Part shown: in pieces, positions 1 to 10,411 of the stretch
Layout: the number at the start of each line of letters is the position of its first letter
How positions within the stretch are numbered: the first letter of the stretch is position 1
NCBI GenBank assembly: GCA_002049455.2
Contig: KV919083.1
Coordinates: 1 to 34,292, forward strand
Direction: 5' to 3'
DNA from: Porphyra umbilicalis
Lineage: Eukaryota; Rhodophyta; Bangiophyceae; Bangiales; Bangiaceae
Length of the DNA: 34,292 nt
Position numbers and translations under genes: made by a program
Notes under the pieces: generated by a model
Databases searched by the model: none
What the model was told of the DNA's origin: nothing
What the model saw: only the letters and a program-made list of their open reading frames with translations

Positions 1-1
1 C

Positions 2-235
2 GTCGCAATTGCCACAGCTGAGACGGGCGGTGGCACGAGTATTGCTCCTGCTCGGGGCAGGCTCGCTGGTGCTGCGGATCCGTCGGCTCTGGACAACGAT
101 ACCGGGTTCGGTGACACCCCGACGCCAGCAGCACTGCCTCCCCTACGGCCACGTCCACCCGACTGTTGCTGCATACCCGCCGCGCCCCGGCAAGAAAGCG
201 GAAGGAGACGCTCGAGCAGCGCCAGGCGTTGCTGA
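2..235 (+). other. Open frame running in from the window edge, unidentified
   Basis: A frame is open from the left edge to a TGA at 233-235 and would encode a Thr/Ala/Pro-rich stretch. A second frame (166-384) contains a short Lys/Arg/Glu/Gln-rich, helix-like stretch. Neither resembles a family I recognise. Either could be the tail of a transposon protein or exon continuing outside the window, or chance open frame in GC-rich DNA. A G-tract at 311-320 follows. Confidence 0.15.
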
Positions 236-413
236 CCGGGATCATTTGCGCCGCTTGGAGGCACATCGTCGGGGTCCAGAGGAGTCCAGTGAGGAGGGGA
301 GGGAGTGGGCTGGGGGGGGGGGAGGGCGAGTGCGGGCGGGGGCATGGAAGTCGGATGCTTTCGCGATGGCATCCACGGTCATGACCGTCGACAGGCCGTC
401 GACGTGCCGTTAA

Positions 414-2997
414 GGGCGCCTGTTCCATGTTCACGACTTCTTTTCCCGTCCTGTGGGGTGTTGGCATTGCACCGGTGCTGATGATGCCCTAGGGGAGGGT
501 GTAGTGGTGCGAGACACAATGAACCGAGATGGCATTAGGTCATCTGCGCAGTTCCCGGCTGGGGCACGTGGCGTGCCACGTGAGCTTCCACCCACGACGG
601 CGGCGCCGCAGCCGCACGCCCGCTGGTGCGGCGCGCTGTGGGAGCAGCTCGGGCCGAGGAGGCCTGTGAGGCCTTTGTGAGACAAGCTTTTGACCCGCAG
701 ATGAGATGTTCGGTTCCTACATTGACCGGCACTCTCTACCTCTGCTGTCTTTCTGCTCGAGCTCCTCGAGAGGCCTGAAAGGACGCTTGGCGCCGTCTGT
801 TCGCACATTGGTGATTTATTGATGTGCGACAGATGTCCACTTTTTAGCGAGGGGGTGCCAGCGAGGACTGAGCAGCGGAGAGTTGTCTGACATGAGGACC
901 CGAGCAGCTGCTGCACACACATCCTTTCTGTCTTTGATTTCGAGACAGACTTGAGTCGCTGTGGGGGCCACAAGTTCTGCTAGAGGGCTACCCGAGCTCA
1001 AACGACAAAGTCAGAACGCGTGGCTTTCCTGGGTCGGCAGGAGCTCGCATTCCCCAAAACACCGTAGAAGTGACTGCGCAGCGATTGAGGACTCTACACT
1101 GCATCTGCACATATGACAACGACGGGCCATTCCCCCCCGTTTGGACTGTACTACGACTCGTCCAGGTACCCGATGAATTGACTGAGAGCATGTCTATTTG
1201 AGAGCGAGTGGTAAAATGGTGCTCGTGGTGAGCGGCGGCACACTTCAGTTCGCGCAGCCGCCGTCCTTGGCCGGAGACCCCGCCAACTCGATTGACACTG
1301 CCAAAGGCCCAGCGTGTGGGGCTTGCGGGCTGCATCTCTCCGTCACCGATGAGCGAAATATCCCTCGCACCAACCAACCAGTAAGCCGGCTGTCTCGTGC
1401 AATCCTGCGACGGGGTGCCGTTAGTGCTCCCGTCTCTGGGAGGCAAGCAGTGGAAAACACGGCAGACAGTCGCACCACTTTTTATGGCATGGTCATGGGC
1501 AGCGCGACGCTCGCTGCAGCGCTGACAGTCTCGCCATCAGCGTCGCTGGGTACGGTGGGGGACGGTACGAGCGGCATTGTGGCCCTGGCTCCGCCGTCGC
1601 CGGCCCGCACCGCCGCTGGTGCCACTGGTACGGCGAAGGGCGGCCCGCACGAGGCGCGTTTCACTTCGCCGCCCTGCACCTCGCCGCTGGCGTCAAGTGG
1701 TTTGTCCGTAGCGCCGCACCCTCCAAGTCCGCCGCGACAATCGCCGGCGCGACAGAGCGCGGCATCATGCGCCGCGGTGGCGTAGCACGACGTCGTAACC
1801 TGTCATTAAAATTTTGACCGACTGCCGTCGGTGTCGGCCACCGCAGCAGCCGCGGCTGTGGGAAAGGGTGATGGTGTGTCTACCAACGACTCCAACACTC
1901 GCTTTGTCTGGCCTATTCTCCTCATAAATCATGCGACAGCCCTTCAGGGCGCCCCTCTCGTCTGACCCACACCAGTGCACCCGCCCGCGCATCCAGCCTC
2001 ACATGCCCACATGAGCTCCCACTTGCCTGCGCCGCAACCGTCCCGCAGGCTCCAAGGCACAGCCACCCGCTCGTGCTATGCCCGCGCCGCACCCGTCCAG
2101 CAGGCACTAATACATCCGCCCGTCTGCACCACACCCACCAGCGACATGCCCCGCCATTTGTGACGCCCCGCGGCACACGCTGCCGCACGGGCGTCGCTCG
2201 CCCGTGACGCCGCCAACCCACGGTCGAGCGTCTCCGCCAAAATTCCGCCACGGGCCGCCCGCTTTAATTGCACCGTGGGCGGCGGGACAGCCACGGACGC
2301 TGCCTGTGCCATCGCCGTCTAAGACTCGCGGCGATGGCGGCTGGTGGTCGCGCGAAGGGCGTCGGCAACGGCGGTGGCGCCGCTTGTGGCATTCATCGGC
2401 GCCACCCACCTCCGCAGCGGCGCGTTCGTTCGGCCGGTCGGCGCGCGACAGATATGGCCGCCGCATCTCGCCGCTGCAGCGGCGCAGGGCTGAGGAGGGC
2501 AGTTGCAGGCGAGGCCGCAGCGTTTCCGCTGCCGTTGCCGCCCCCGCACTGGGAGTCGTGGCGCGGCCGCGCGGCGGCGGCCCCCTTTTCGACTAGCGCC
2601 TGCCTCCCGGCATTGTCGCGGCGACCTTCGGCCGCGGGCGTGTCTATGCTGCTACCCTTTGGGCCGGCCGCGCGCCGGCGACAGAATGAGTGGGGGAATC
2701 GCCGCCGAATGTTGCTGACCGCGCCGGCGCAGGAGACGGTAGCTTCATGGCTGGGGAGGTTGCAAGTACTGTCGAGTCTGGAGGCGGAGGAGGGGGGCTT
2801 GGTGAGTCTGGTCGGGGGGGGGGGGAGCTGCTGAGCCTGGAAGCCGGGATACTCTTTCCGTGGAGTGTAGTGGCACATCCTCAGGGTGTGGTGTAAGTTG
2901 TAGCTTGTTGGCCTTTGCAGGTAAGCGTCTTGCTAACAGAGAAAATCAAGTGATTCTGAGACGAAAGCGCACGGCACGCAGCACTTCAAACAGCACG
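414..2997. other. No recognisable gene
   Basis: I see no domain, RNA gene or clear repeat here. The longest plus-strand frame (1198-1785, 195 codons) is Ser/Thr/Ala/Pro-rich and has no motif, and its minus strand is also partly open, as expected in GC-rich DNA. GC content rises sharply from about 2160 to 2720. A 12-base G run lies at 2814-2825. Treat this as intergenic or decayed repeat sequence. Confidence 0.4.
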
Positions 2998-4080
2998 TCA
3001 AAGGCACAACCCACTCCATACCCCACTCGGCAGTGAGGTCCCGTGGAAGGCGTATGCCGCGGAGAAGACCGAGTGGACGTGAAAGAGAAGAACACGAGTA
3101 ACTGCACTACCACCAGCGTGGGCCCCAGACCCCGAGCCCGTGACGAGCAAGTCGAAAAACCACGGCTCCACCCGACTCAGGGTGACCGGCGGGCAGTTCT
3201 TGATCAATCCTTTAGAGAAGTGCGTCACAAAAGACGGCAAGAGCCCTTCGAAGCGCGAGAACACTGTGATAACCTCTAGAGCCGCGTAGCGCTCGAAGTC
3301 GAGTCCGCACTTATCGAAGGCGGCGAGCCACGCTACCGCAGTGGTGCTCGTCACCTTGACGCGACGTGTCTCTACGCCGCCACGCGCAAAGAGGCATGAG
3401 GCGGCCGCCACAGGTCCTGTTGGCAGGACAGCGGCAGCGGGTGGCTTGGCCGGTGGTGGGCCGTGGTAGCCTGTGGGGGAGAAGCCCACGCTGGCAGCGG
3501 GTGCCTCGACCCGTGGCGAAGGGTGTCGAACGGGGAGGGGGGCGTATCCTTGGGCAGCGGTTTGGTGCAAGGTTGCAGAAGGAGCCAGGGTGGTGGGGGG
3601 GGGAGACGCCTCATCCTTGGCGACGGGTAGCGTCGTCGAGCCTCGAGGGAGGGGAGAGGTCAGAAGAGGTGAAGCAGGAAACTGGCTGCGGTCCGAAGGG
3701 CTCCACGAAGTGTCGGCTTGGTCAGCTCGGACACTCCCCGTCTGAGACTCTTGAGTCCGGGAAGAGGGAGCCGCAAGAGGTCCCGACGAGCCAGTAGGTT
3801 GAACCGCGCCGACCGCCAAAGAGGGAGCATCCCCGTTGCACATCATGACGACGTCGCCCGCCTCGCAGGCCGTCACACCTACGATTGCCGCCGCCCGTAC
3901 AGCAACCTCCGCTGTAGTACCTTCATCTCCACGCTCAATCAGCTTCCCGCAGACGGCCCTGAGCTCAGCGCGGTTCTTCAAAACAAACAAAGATTTCCAA
4001 GCAGACCACCCTTCGTCATCGGCACGAAGCAAAACACATCGATGACCCTTCTCGCAAAAAAAGAAAGAAACAAAGAAAGA
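2998..4080 (-). pseudogene. In-frame continuation downstream of the Ulp1-like ORF, Pro/Ser/Thr-rich, unknown
   Basis: Directly after the TAG at 4081-4083 the same minus-strand frame stays open for about 360 codons. The first 60 residues are mixed and globular-looking (a DDEGWSAWKSLF segment, then an Ala/Val-rich helix). About 150 Pro/Ser/Thr-rich residues follow, then a C-terminal part with hydrophobic and aromatic residues that looks folded. The first ATG-free stretch (4040-4080) is extremely T-rich on the minus strand, like a polypyrimidine tract ending in GAG. An intron removing the stop is therefore conceivable: a GTACGT donor-like hexamer occurs at 4106-4101, but using it would delete the catalytic Cys motif. 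No family recognised. Confidence 0.35.
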
Positions 4081-4770
4081 CTAAGCAAAGACACAGCAAT
4101 CACGTACGTCCCTCTGTTGAGGGACTGGCGATGTCACGATAGACACACACGAGCTCACCCAGTCGCTGGCTGGCTCCCTCTTCGTGCTTTCACACAGCCC
4201 ACGCTGAGAGCTCTCGGTCCGCATCCAACCGAGAAGCTTAGAGCGCACACGTGAGCCCCTCGGATAACCACCGAGCGAGTTAAAGAAGGCCAGCGTCGCC
4301 ACAGGTGTGCCGGTATGTACGGCTCCACCCGCACTGAGCGACAATGCCCTCTCTAGCCGGGGAACGTCTGACAGAACTCCAGTCCACCAATGCCCTTCCT
4401 CACAGAAGAAAAACACCCATGTGGAGTACTCAAACACGTTGACACGTCGCGTCATAGTGGTGACCTTGGAAGGCCCTCCAAAGCACAGCATGCGGTAAAA
4501 CAGAGTACCAAAAACAAGACACTCTTTCGAATGCGTGACGGGCAGCTCCTTGATCAAAAAGTACATGGCAAGAGCATCAGGGACGGCATCACGGATGTCC
4601 ACCCCGTCGGCCAAACTCATGCAGTCATCTCGTGTGACCTGAACGGGGCTCCATGGCCCCCGAGAGTAGCGGAAGATGACGTCTCTGTTGCATCCACGCC
4701 GGGGCTGCGGCAAGGTGTCAACATCAACCACCGCTCCCATCCCAGGCCGCTTACCGCTCGGCGTCAACAT
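4081..4770 (-). pseudogene. Ulp1-like C48 cysteine protease, truncated by a stop at the catalytic cysteine
   Basis: The ORF starts at the ATG at 4770-4768 and gives 229 residues. The second half has the order of motifs of Ulp1/SENP-type (C48) proteases: a GHWWTGVL segment (catalytic His, about 4380-4405), then FFNSLGG (the usual Asp-Ser position), then VPQQRDVRDCCVFA (oxyanion Gln, Q-x-D/N-x-x-D-C spacing and catalytic Cys) just before a TAG at 4081-4083. In this family the enzyme removes SUMO or a similar modifier, and copies are often carried by plant and protist transposons. Two oddities stand out. The catalytic acid position is Asn instead of Asp, and the frame stops four residues after the Cys although the family fold normally continues. 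The same frame is open again from 4080 to 2998, so this is either one gene broken by a nonsense codon or an unrecognised intron junction. I favour a transposon-derived pseudogene. Confidence 0.6.
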
Positions 4771-5177
4771 TTTGGCACGGACCGTCACCAAGCAACACGG
4801 TCTCTGCCGAGCAAGGCGCGAGCAACGCGGTCTCTGCCGAGCAAGGCGCGAGTAATGACGGCCGCGTCAGAACGGAAGTCGCACCGTAAACAGTCTGAGC
4901 GAAAGCCGACCAGCGCGAGTGCAGCATATCTGACAGCGGAAAGAAAAATGCCCAATTGACCAGAAGAAAACTCACTACCAAATATGGCTGGAATTGCATG
5001 CAATGCAAATAGCAGGACGCATCGCCACAAACTGGTAAAACAATATAATACTTTTCATTAAACTGACCTACTGAATATGATGAGCACATTGGTGACCATG
5101 ACAGCAAATGCGGTGCCTCCATCTGTCATATCTTGAACCTCCGGCCTCATCTAGTTACAACGTAGGACAGAGAAGCG
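4771..5177. other. Intergenic, no gene seen
   Basis: A short tandem duplication lies near 4802-4850: the motif GTCTCTGCCGAGCAAGGCGC occurs twice, 29 bp apart. Otherwise this is AT-richer sequence with no recognisable gene. Confidence 0.4.
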
Positions 5178-5296
5178 GGTGAGAATGACGTCAACTCCAT
5201 GAAGCGCCCGCCCATGTGCTCGGCAGATAGAGTGGTGTCGCATCAACTACAGCCCGGGCGCACGCCATGTTCATAATGTCTGAGTGCGACAAAGGC

Positions 5297-5734
5297 TCCA
5301 TGGACAGCGCCGTCAGTGCGCCCTGGTCAGTTCGACGGTGACAAGCGTGTGTCAGATTCTCTCCGCGCCACAGTGGTACGCTGTGCGTCCAGGACGGGTT
5401 CTCTGCCCGAGAATTGTGTCTAGCGTAGATCAGGGCTGCCGGCGAGAATGTACTCTACTCCATGCAATGCGCGCACATGCGCTCAGGGGACTGAGTGCAG
5501 TCGCAGGCACGCCCTTCAATCCGCTTGCCCTGTGCTTGACGGCTGAATTCAACAACGGTTCCATGGACAGCGCCGTCAGCGCGCCGAGAGCAGTTAGACT
5601 GTGACAAGCTTGTGTCAGATTCTCTCCGCGCCACAATGGTACGCTGTGCGTCCAGGACGGGTTCTCTGCCCGAGAAATGTGTCAAGCGTAGTTCAGGCCT
5701 GCCGGCGAGAATGTACTCTACTCCATGCAATGCG
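5297..5734. repeat. Tandem repeat, 263-bp period (two copies plus a degenerate third)
   Basis: Positions 5297-5471 and 5560-5734 are 175-bp copies with a constant offset of 263 bp and scattered substitutions. Both start at TCCATGGACAGCGCCGTCAG and end at CTCCATGCAATGCG. A weaker copy of the copy-end motif (GAGAATGACGTCAACTCCATG) lies at about 5182-5202, and a CCATGGACAGC echo lies near 5932. No open frame is conserved between the copies, so this looks like a non-coding tandem repeat rather than a gene. Confidence 0.8.
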
Positions 5735-6001
5735 TACCCAGGCACTCGGCTACCAGTGTGCTACCTGCCGCCTTTTGGGTTACAAGATGACCGTGTGGTC
5801 CTTGGATGCGTGCGACACACAAGTGCCATGGCCAGTGCTAGTGTTTCGAGCACAAGCAATGGGCGTCAGCACCCACTTGCTCATGTTGAACGCATTTCGA
5901 GGTCCCGGCGAGCATGCTGTCACTTCCTTCCCCATGGACAGCAAATTGATCGGCTGCGATATACGTGAGACCAACAACCAAATTCGGATATCCATATGGG
6001 C

Positions 6002-6037
6002 GTTACTACTAAGGAGAGAGGGGGCCCGCTTATGCCA
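6002..6037 (-). repeat. B2 repeat, outer end of the YR retrotransposon
   Basis: It matches 6503-6538 over 36 bp, with two mismatches at 6030-6031. Core motif on the plus strand: GTTACTACTAAGGAGAGAGG. Taken as the 3' terminus of the element on its coding strand. Confidence 0.75.
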
Positions 6038-6198
6038 TGTGACGTTGTATTTAATAGTTGAGCTGCAGACGAAAAAAAGAAAATCCGGAAACGTCCAGAA
6101 GTAAACAAGCAGTACAAAGAAGAGCCCTCGTTTGTACGAAAAACAATGGTTTGTGCGCACCAGTGGGCGGACGCTCCGACCCAGGGTGGGAGGGAGGA
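6038..6198. other. Unique spacer between A2 and B2
   Basis: This 161-bp segment is not repeated elsewhere in the element. In canonical split-repeat elements A2 and B2 adjoin, so it is either a later insertion or a genuine part of this family's terminus. Confidence 0.5.
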
Positions 6199-6495
6199 AG
6201 GCGGAAAAACAGCGGACGTGGGGAGCCGGGGGAGCCGCAGGAATGCCGCGGGCGGCGTCTCCTTAAGCGGTCTGGAGGCGGATCAGGACCCCCCGTCTGT
6301 GTGGTTACAGGGGGGGGCTGCCAAGGGCAGCTCGGTGCCACAGAAAACGAATTTCCAGTGGGATCCGATCCTCTCAGAATATCCCCGGTGAGGAATGGGA
6401 ACGCGCCCATCCCCCGAACACGTCTCTAAGTTCTTTCGCCCCACCCCGCGTTAGTCGACGCCCGTGGTATTAAACAACCGTCGGACAAGACAATA
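6199..6495 (-). repeat. A2 repeat of the YR retrotransposon
   Basis: This is a direct copy of 10810-11107, about 97-98 percent identical by eye. On the coding strand both copies begin TATTGTCTTGTCCGACGG and end CTGTTTTTCCGCCT. Sequence outside both ends differs between the copies, which fixes the boundaries. Confidence 0.9.
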
Positions 6496-6502
6496 CGGAG
6501 GG

Positions 6503-6538
6503 GTTACTACTAAGGAGAGAGGGGGCCCGCGGATGCCA
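6503..6538 (-). repeat. B1 repeat of the YR retrotransposon
   Basis: This is the internal copy of the 36-bp B repeat. It is separated from A2 by only seven bases, as expected for the B1-A2 junction that corresponds to the closed circle. Confidence 0.75.
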
Positions 6539-6552
6539 AACAGAAAGAGTAC

Positions 6553-6584
6553 GCCCGCCTGCACTATCGGGGGAGCAGGCGGGC
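6553..6584. terminator. Perfect 10-bp stem hairpin at the recombinase stop codon
   Basis: GCCCGCCTGC (6553-6562) pairs with GCAGGCGGGC (6575-6584) across a 12-base loop. The stem overlaps the last codons and the TAG (6566-6564) of the recombinase ORF. It could act in 3'-end formation or genomic RNA processing, but that role is inferred only from position. Confidence 0.4.
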
Positions 6585-7520
6585 GAAGAAAAACCGATCA
6601 TACTTGGATGCAACCGTGAGCGCAGAGATGTACGACGCCGCCAACGTCGGCTCCGTCGTCGCGCTCAGCGCCGAGATGGCGCCGCGGTTGACACCCGCGG
6701 CATTGGCCGCCGTGGCGCCGCCCGACTTGAAGGAGTGGGACGCATACACCGTGCCCACGGAGGGGGTGAAGTTCAAGAAAAACAGACCGGCCTGCAACCA
6801 GGTGGTGATGAGCGCCGACGCCATGGCCGACGCGCACTTGGTGAAGAGGCGCGCGGATGGCCGGTGGTGCCCGGCGCGCAAGCCAGCGACGAGGCGCGCA
6901 AGGAGCGCGAAGGGGAGGTCGACCCCGCCGTGTACGGACGGGGGCATGCGTCGGGCGATGAGGCCCCGTTCCGCCCCCGTCTTGTGTCGCGGAACATGGT
7001 AGGCCGCCGACCCGTCGGCGCGCACGTCCACGTCGGCCAGCGTCAAACGGGTGATGTCGCTCGCGCGGCGCATCCACCAAAACTGGCGCACCACCGCAGT
7101 CAGCTGGTGGCGGCGGGCCGGTGGCGAGCGCATCGCGAGCTCAGCGAGCTTCCGAGCTACCGCTGAGGTGGAGGGGACCCGCACCGGCTTGATAACCGGC
7201 CGGTACAGCAAGCCGGCGCGGCGGAATCCCGCCTTGGCCTCGCGCACAGAGGCGTGGTCGCAGGGGTTGGGCTGCCCGGCGGCCACGTGCCGCTTGCGGA
7301 TGGCGGCGAGGATGAACTTGAGGGAAACTGCCACGACCAGATTGCGGCGCCACAGATGCCCGACGTAGGCGAGTATCGTCTCGGTGGAGGCGGGGAGGGC
7401 GCGGAGCCCGTGCGTACCACAGTAGCTGGCAAAGCGCCCCCACAAGCCGCCGTACCGCGCCGCCGTCCCGTTGACCACGCTGTTTACGCGGAGCCAGTAA
7501 GCGGCAGCGGCATCAGCGCC
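6564..7520 (-). CDS. Tyrosine recombinase of the retrotransposon (ORF3)
   Basis: The C-terminal 300 or so residues form a tyrosine recombinase, the enzyme that inserts the circular DNA copy of DIRS/Ngaro-type elements. Visible landmarks are a core-binding-like N-terminal helical region beginning at the YWLRVNSVV segment (about 7499), the first catalytic Arg in WMRRASDITRLTLADV (about 7070), an HKT segment, box II as SHSFKSGGAT (H-x-x-K where H-x-x-R is typical) and the Tyr nucleophile in AASYISAL near the end. The frame is shifted by -1 relative to the RT ORF, which it overlaps to 7484, and no ATG lies near its start. Expression by frameshifting from RT is therefore plausible. The same frame is open as far as 9665, but that upstream part is antisense-like shadow and was left out. 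The start coordinate is approximate. The Arg-to-Lys change in box II may weaken catalysis. Confidence 0.8.
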   Translation of the reverse strand, partial: GADAAAAYWLRVNSVVNGTAARYGGLWGRFASYCGTHGLRALPASTETILAYVGHLWRRNLVVAVSLKFILAAIRKRHVAAGQPNPCDHASVREAKAGFRRAGLLYRPVIKPVRVPSTSAVARKLAELAMRSPPARRHQLTAVVRQFWWMRRASDITRLTLADVDVRADGSAAYHVPRHKTGAERGLIARRMPPSVHGGVDLPFALLARLVAGLRAGHHRPSARLFTKCASAMASALITTWLQAGLFFLNFTPSVGTVYASHSFKSGGATAANAAGVNRGAISALSATTEPTLAASYISALTVASKYDRFFFARLLPR

Positions 7521-9703
7521 GCGTCCGGTCGCGGCACGCGCCAGCCCGCGACGCTGGTCGCGGCGCCACTCTGCCGCCCCCGCCGGCCATTGAACCGGCT
7601 GCGCCGGTAAGCAGCCCGCTCGAGGCGGGCCCACTTGGCGGCGATCCCCGAAATGGGAAGGCCGCCGCCCACGAACCGGAAGACTGCCAGCCGTTACCGA
7701 GGGGGGGAGGTTGTACCCCGGGCGGGTCCACCTGGGAACGGGCCCGCCGTCTTGGGCAGCAGGTACGCCTCGTTTGCGGCTTCGACGGTGGGTGCTCACC
7801 ACTGCTGAGCCCCCCACACCGGGAGGATCGCCGTCGCCGTCGCCTTGTCCGCGCAGATCTTGGCGACGACCAGCTCGGCCAGGTTGAACGGGGGGCAGAT
7901 CCAGTTGTTCTCCCCCGCGCCCCACCCGACCGACAGGGCATCCACCGCTTCCATCCCTGGAGCGTGCGTCTTGGTGTTGAACCTTGGGCACCGCGCGTTC
8001 AGGGGATTGGCGAAGCGGTCGACAGTTTACGGACCGTACCGCTGCTGCAACGCCGAGAAGGTCCGGTCGGCGATCCGCCAGTCGTGGCGGTCGGACTGCC
8101 GCGACAGGGCGTCCGCCCACACGTTGGCGACGGAGGGCAACCAGGACGCCCGAAGCGTCACGCGGTACCGCTGGGCGACGGCGTGCAGCTGTCGCAGCTC
8201 GTCCATCAGCGCCGGCGACCTGCTGGAGAAGCCGTTGATAACGTGCATCGCCACCCGGCTGTCGACCCGCAGGCGAAGGAGGCCCTCCTCGCCAAGGAGC
8301 TGCGCGCCGAACGCCAGGAGACAGAAACGCACCGCCGCCACTTCCTTCACGTTGATGTGGAGGTCGCGTTGTGCGACGGTGAAGAAGCCCGCCGCTGGCA
8401 GCAGGTGGTGCCAATGCCCGCCCGACCCGTAGGGGGACGCGTCGGTCGTCAGCTCCCCCAACGTCTTGGGCCACAAGGCCCGCCCGACGCCCGGCTCCGA
8501 GTTCAACTTGGTTAACCACTTTAGGTCGCTGACCGCCCCGTGCGACAGGCGCGACCTCGGCCCCGTCAGGCACTGGCAGTCGTACAGGCGCCGAAGGAAG
8601 AAGCGCGCCGAGGGGACGGCCAGCTGGCACGACACGGCCATCCCGGAAAAGCGCTGCAAGGCCTTGGAGGACACGCGACGGGAGCGCAGGCGGGACGCCG
8701 ACAGCAGTGCCTTGGCGCCGCCGACGAGCTTGGCCAATCGCGGAGGCGGCAGCAAGACGAGCCGCCGCGCCGTGTCCACCAAGTATCCCAGCAGGGGGAG
8801 GCAGGTCGTGCCGACGGGCACCCCCTTGGCCGGGTGCACCTGAATGCCGAGCCGCTCGAACAGAGACAGGATCTCGACGCGCCCCGCCGTCGCCGTTGCT
8901 TTGGTCGAGGGGCGGGACCCCCGCCCGTTGGTGGCGAAGTCGTCGACGTAGGCGTTGATCTTGAAGCCCCTCAACCGCAAGGCCGCCACAACTGGCCGCA
9001 TCAGCTTCGTCCAGACCCACGGGCTGAGCCGCATGCCAAATGGTAGCACCCGCGGCTCGTAAACTACCCCCGCGACGACGAACCGAAAGTATTTGCGGTC
9101 CGCCGGTCGGAGTCGGACGTGGTAAAACGCGTCCGACACGTCCCAAGAGACGAGGTGGTCGCCCGGTAAGAGCGTCGACAGGAACGACGGCAGCTTCTGG
9201 TACTGGAAGATGCGCCGCCGGATGTGGAGGTTGATCACACGCAGGTCGATGACCAGCCGCGGCTTGGAGCCGTACACCACGAACGTCGGCGACACCCACG
9301 GTGCGCCCGCGCCCGCCGCGGGGGAGAGCCTCGTGGCGTACCCGGCAGCCACCCACCGCGCGACCTCCGTCTCGGACCACAGCTGCTCGTCGCCGGGCAT
9401 GGCGTAGCCCTTGGACTTGGTCGGCGGTGGATGTGACGCCCAGAGCACGCGGAAGCCAAACTGGATCGTCCGAAGCACCCAGTACGCTGCTCCCATCGCC
9501 GCCCAAGTCCTCAGCGCCGCCAGCAGCGTTGCGTAGGGCGCGGCGTCGTCCGCCTCGTGCTGCCGACGGGCTTTCCGCCGCCACCGAGAGTCGGGGCGGC
9601 GGCGCTTGCTTGCCTTCTTGGGCGGAGCGTCCCCCGGCAAGCGAGAGGACGCCCCCGACCTCCATGTCCGGCGGGGGGTTGGCGTCGCCGGCAGGCCGCC
9701 CGG
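7484..9703 (-). pseudogene. Reverse transcriptase-RNase H of the YR retrotransposon, with three in-frame stops
   Basis: RT motifs in order are WVSPTFVVY and KPRLVIDLRVIN (fingers), SWDVSDAFYHVRL (motif A), LPFGMRLSPWVWTKLM (motif B) and AYVDDFATN (catalytic DD, about 8935-8960). RNase H follows with TTDASPYGSGG, INVKEVAAV, RVDSRVAM and ADALSR. This is the DIRS-class arrangement. The frame is stopped by TAA at 8027-8029, TGA at 7796-7798 and TAA at 7694-7696. Between and after these stops it still encodes the expected downstream region (TVDRFANPLNARCPRF, then NNWICPPFNLAELVV, then FRFVGGGLPISGIAAKWARL) down to 7484. These are therefore isolated nonsense mutations, not the true end. The start is uncertain: there is no suitable ATG and coding sense begins where the gag frame ends, so it may be translated by frameshift from gag. 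Confidence 0.85.
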
Positions 9704-9704
9704 C

Positions 9705-10380
9705 TTAGGTACCCCGGGTGGGGCGCCCCCCCTTGGGCGGTTTCTTGTCCCCGCGGATGCCGTCGGCATAGCTTCGACCGTGCGCCCGCGCCGCGGATTT
9801 GACGAGACTGGAATTCTGCGCCGTCGCCAGGTAGTCCCAGGTGGGGCAGTAGGCGTCTTGGTCGCCGTGCCCGAACACCAGGGTGCGCAACGTCTCCGAC
9901 GCTGGCGAGTCGTGGGTGGCCGGCGTGATGACCTTGTAGCGCGCCGACACCAACGTGTAGAGCTGGTGCAGCCCCACCCGCGTGTTGACGTCGAACGCCG
10001 AGGGTGCCCCGCCCGCGTCCTCGACCTCCTCCTCGCGGCTGAGCACGCGGTTGTGCAGCAACTGCAACCAGGCGGCGACGTTGTAAACAAACTCGAGCTC
10101 GTGCGCGGGCTTGCCCGACAGCTTGGCTTGGACCTTGATGTAGCGCGTGTCCCCGACCACTTCAAACGGGTGCGGGTACTTGGTGTGGGCCTCCCCCTCC
10201 GGCGGGAGAAAAAAACCGCGGATCACCGGGCGCACGTTCCGGACCCGGCGGATCTCGGTGTAGGCGCAGGCGCTGCGGTATGGTGCCACCCGCCCGTCTC
10301 CGGGCGTGTAGTCGTCGTCGTCCGAGTCCGTGACGTCGTCGTCGTCGTCTTCGACGCTGCCGTCGTGAGGGTTACCGCCG

Positions 10381-10411
<31 letters not shown>

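Noticed and set aside
7521..9665. A 1,033-residue protein from the recombinase frame
   Set aside because: The upstream two thirds overlap the RT domain in another frame and show no sensible composition. The length is an artefact of GC-rich DNA lacking stop codons.
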